Below, piece after piece: positions 6,220-7,162 of a DNA stretch of 7,162 nt. The notes under the pieces were generated by a model. It searched no databases, was not told the DNA's origin, and saw only the letters and a list, made by a program, of their open reading frames with translations. Every line of letters begins with the position of its first letter. The first letter of the stretch is position 1. The stretch comes from a bacterium (GTDB lineage: Bacteria; Elusimicrobiota; Elusimicrobia; Elusimicrobiales; UBA9959), in assembly GCA_021812825.1 (NCBI GenBank), contig JAKAMO010000114.1, forward strand, positions 1 to 7,162, read 5' to 3'. A program made the translations under genes and the position numbers.

Positions 6220-6284
6220 AATCAACGGTCGGGTTGTCTTTGGTAATAGAGTTCATTGTCTTTTTTTAATATGCTGTATTAACC
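6220..6284 (+). promoter_or_regulatory. AT-rich intergenic segment with TTGTCTTT direct repeat
   Basis: This 65-nt gap switches sharply from GC-rich coding DNA to AT-rich DNA. TTGTCTTT occurs at 6234-6241 and again at 6256-6263, a period of 22 bp or two helical turns. TATGCT (6270-6275) and TTTAAT (6265-6270) are weak -10 candidates, without a matching -35. No terminator hairpin is seen for the upstream gene, and no Shine-Dalgarno sequence precedes the ATG at 6285. A promoter here is plausible from composition only. Confidence 0.3.
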
Positions 6285-7162
6285 ATGCACGGAAAATCCT
6301 TTTCCGCGGCCGCGCTGGCCGCCGCTTTCGCCGTTGTTATCCCTTTTGCCGCTCCGGCCTCCTCCGCGCCCGCCCAGAACCAGGTCTGCCTGGACTGCCA
6401 CGGCCATAAGAAGGCCGGCTACGAGAGCGCGCCGCAGGTAAAGGCCGCCGACCTCTCCGCCTCGCGCCACGCGAAAGAGGCCTGCGTCTCCTGCCACAGC
6501 GACGCCACGCCCGGCCCCCACCGGGAGAAGCCCTCGAAGATCTCCTGCCGCGACTGCCACAAGAAGCAGGCCGCGCAGTACGACAACACGATACACGCGC
6601 AGGCCAGGGCCAAGGGCGAGGCCGAGGCCGCGTCCTGCCAGGATTGCCACACCCCGGGCCACCGCATAATGAGCAGGACCAGCCCGGAGTCCTCGGTCTA
6701 CCCGTTCCGCGTGCCCGAGACCTGCTCGCGCTGCCACGCCGACCCGGCGCTGGCGCAGAAGTACAATTTCCCGCCCGACGTGCTGAAGGAGTACTACGGC
6801 ACCATACACGGCCGCGCGCTGGTGCGCAGCGGCCTGCTGGTCACGGCGGTCTGCACCTCCTGCCACGGCTCCCACGCCATACAGAAGCGCAGCAACCCGG
6901 CGTCCACCATCAGCCGCGGCCACGTGGTGGAGACCTGCGGCAAATGCCACGCCGGCATAGCCGAGACCTTCAGGAAAAGCATACACGGCCAGAAGCTGGC
7001 GGAGGGCAGCGCTCTCGCCCCGGTCTGCACCACCTGCCACAGCGCTCACCGCATAGAGCGCACCGACGCGCAGGGCTACAAGCTGCTGATCATCAAGGAA
7101 TGCGGCGACTGCCACGCCGACTACCTGGCCACCTACCGCGACACCTACCACGGCAAGATAAC
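6285..7162 (+). CDS. Multiheme c-type cytochrome (at least nine haems), cut by window end
   Basis: The open frame starts at ATG 6285 and is still open at the window end after 292 codons. This is the only usable start: the frame has a TAA at 6267-6269 and no alternative start codon between. The signal peptide (hydrophobic residues about 8-22, cleavage near SSA|PA or APA|QN) has no lipobox. Nine CxxCH motifs start at residues 35, 67, 88, 118, 147, 190, 218, 248 and 273. A [YF]-x-x-[ST]-[IY]-H-[GA] motif recurs at 99, 170, 229 and 284, placing its His (likely a distal haem ligand) 14-15 residues before the next CxxCH in the first three cases. The protein is probably periplasmic or anchored by a missing C-terminal part. 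Its role is likely electron transfer between the inner membrane and the MtrAB-type conduit. Similar haem-rich N-termini occur fused to b-type cytochromes, so a membrane quinol-linked domain beyond the window is possible. Confidence 0.92.
   Translation, partial: MHGKSFSAAALAAAFAVVIPFAAPASSAPAQNQVCLDCHGHKKAGYESAPQVKAADLSASRHAKEACVSCHSDATPGPHREKPSKISCRDCHKKQAAQYDNTIHAQARAKGEAEAASCQDCHTPGHRIMSRTSPESSVYPFRVPETCSRCHADPALAQKYNFPPDVLKEYYGTIHGRALVRSGLLVTAVCTSCHGSHAIQKRSNPASTISRGHVVETCGKCHAGIAETFRKSIHGQKLAEGSALAPVCTTCHSAHRIERTDAQGYKLLIIKECGDCHADYLATYRDTYHGKI

Noticed and set aside
6223..6236. Terminator after the synthase-like gene (CAAC…GTTG inverted repeat)
   Set aside because: The stem is only 4 bp with a 6-nt loop and is followed by TCTTTGG rather than a T-run.
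6279..7151. Minus-strand open frame opposite the second multiheme cytochrome (290 codons)
   Set aside because: The plus strand encodes nine CxxCH motifs and a signal peptide. The minus-strand product is a repetitive Val/Gly/Ala-rich shadow.

Overview
The window comes from a GC-rich Gram-negative bacterium with a c-type cytochrome based respiratory system. All recognisable genes are on the + strand. The Gram-negative call rests on a predicted outer-membrane beta-barrel and two exported multiheme cytochromes. Frequent ATA (Ile) and AGG (Arg) codons in a GC-rich background make a typical gamma- or betaproteobacterium less likely. An uncultured lineage such as Elusimicrobiota, Acidobacteriota or a Desulfuromonadia relative is possible, but the sequence alone does not decide it.

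Layout: (1) 2-187 is the C-terminal helix-turn-helix end of a Crp/Fnr-family regulator, closed by a palindrome (190-203) and a strong terminator (204-236). (2) 237-429 is an AT-rich control region followed by a GC-rich leader. It holds two TTG-N8-CAA dyads like FNR boxes, exactly 22 bp apart, a PhoB-box-like direct repeat, an extended -10, and a GNRA hairpin. (3) 430-1332 encodes a ten-heme DmsE/MtrA-family cytochrome and 1362-3311 an MtrB/PioB-like outer-membrane porin. These are the two parts of a transmembrane electron conduit. (4) A terminator (3333-3361) lies just 17 nt before the next gene. (5) 3379-6219 encodes a 946-residue membrane protein fused to a spermine/spermidine-synthase-like domain whose polyamine-site residues are replaced. 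(6) 6285-7162 is the start of a second multiheme cytochrome with at least nine haems, cut by the window end.

Working model: the decaheme cytochrome sits inside the barrel and moves electrons across the outer membrane, as in MtrAB/PioAB. The downstream multiheme cytochrome could feed electrons to it or take them from it in the periplasm. No lipoprotein surface cytochrome of the MtrC/OmcA type is present in the window. The neighbouring Crp/Fnr gene and the paired FNR-like boxes suggest redox or anaerobic control. The synthase-like membrane protein has no established role in such a cluster and is the least explained component.
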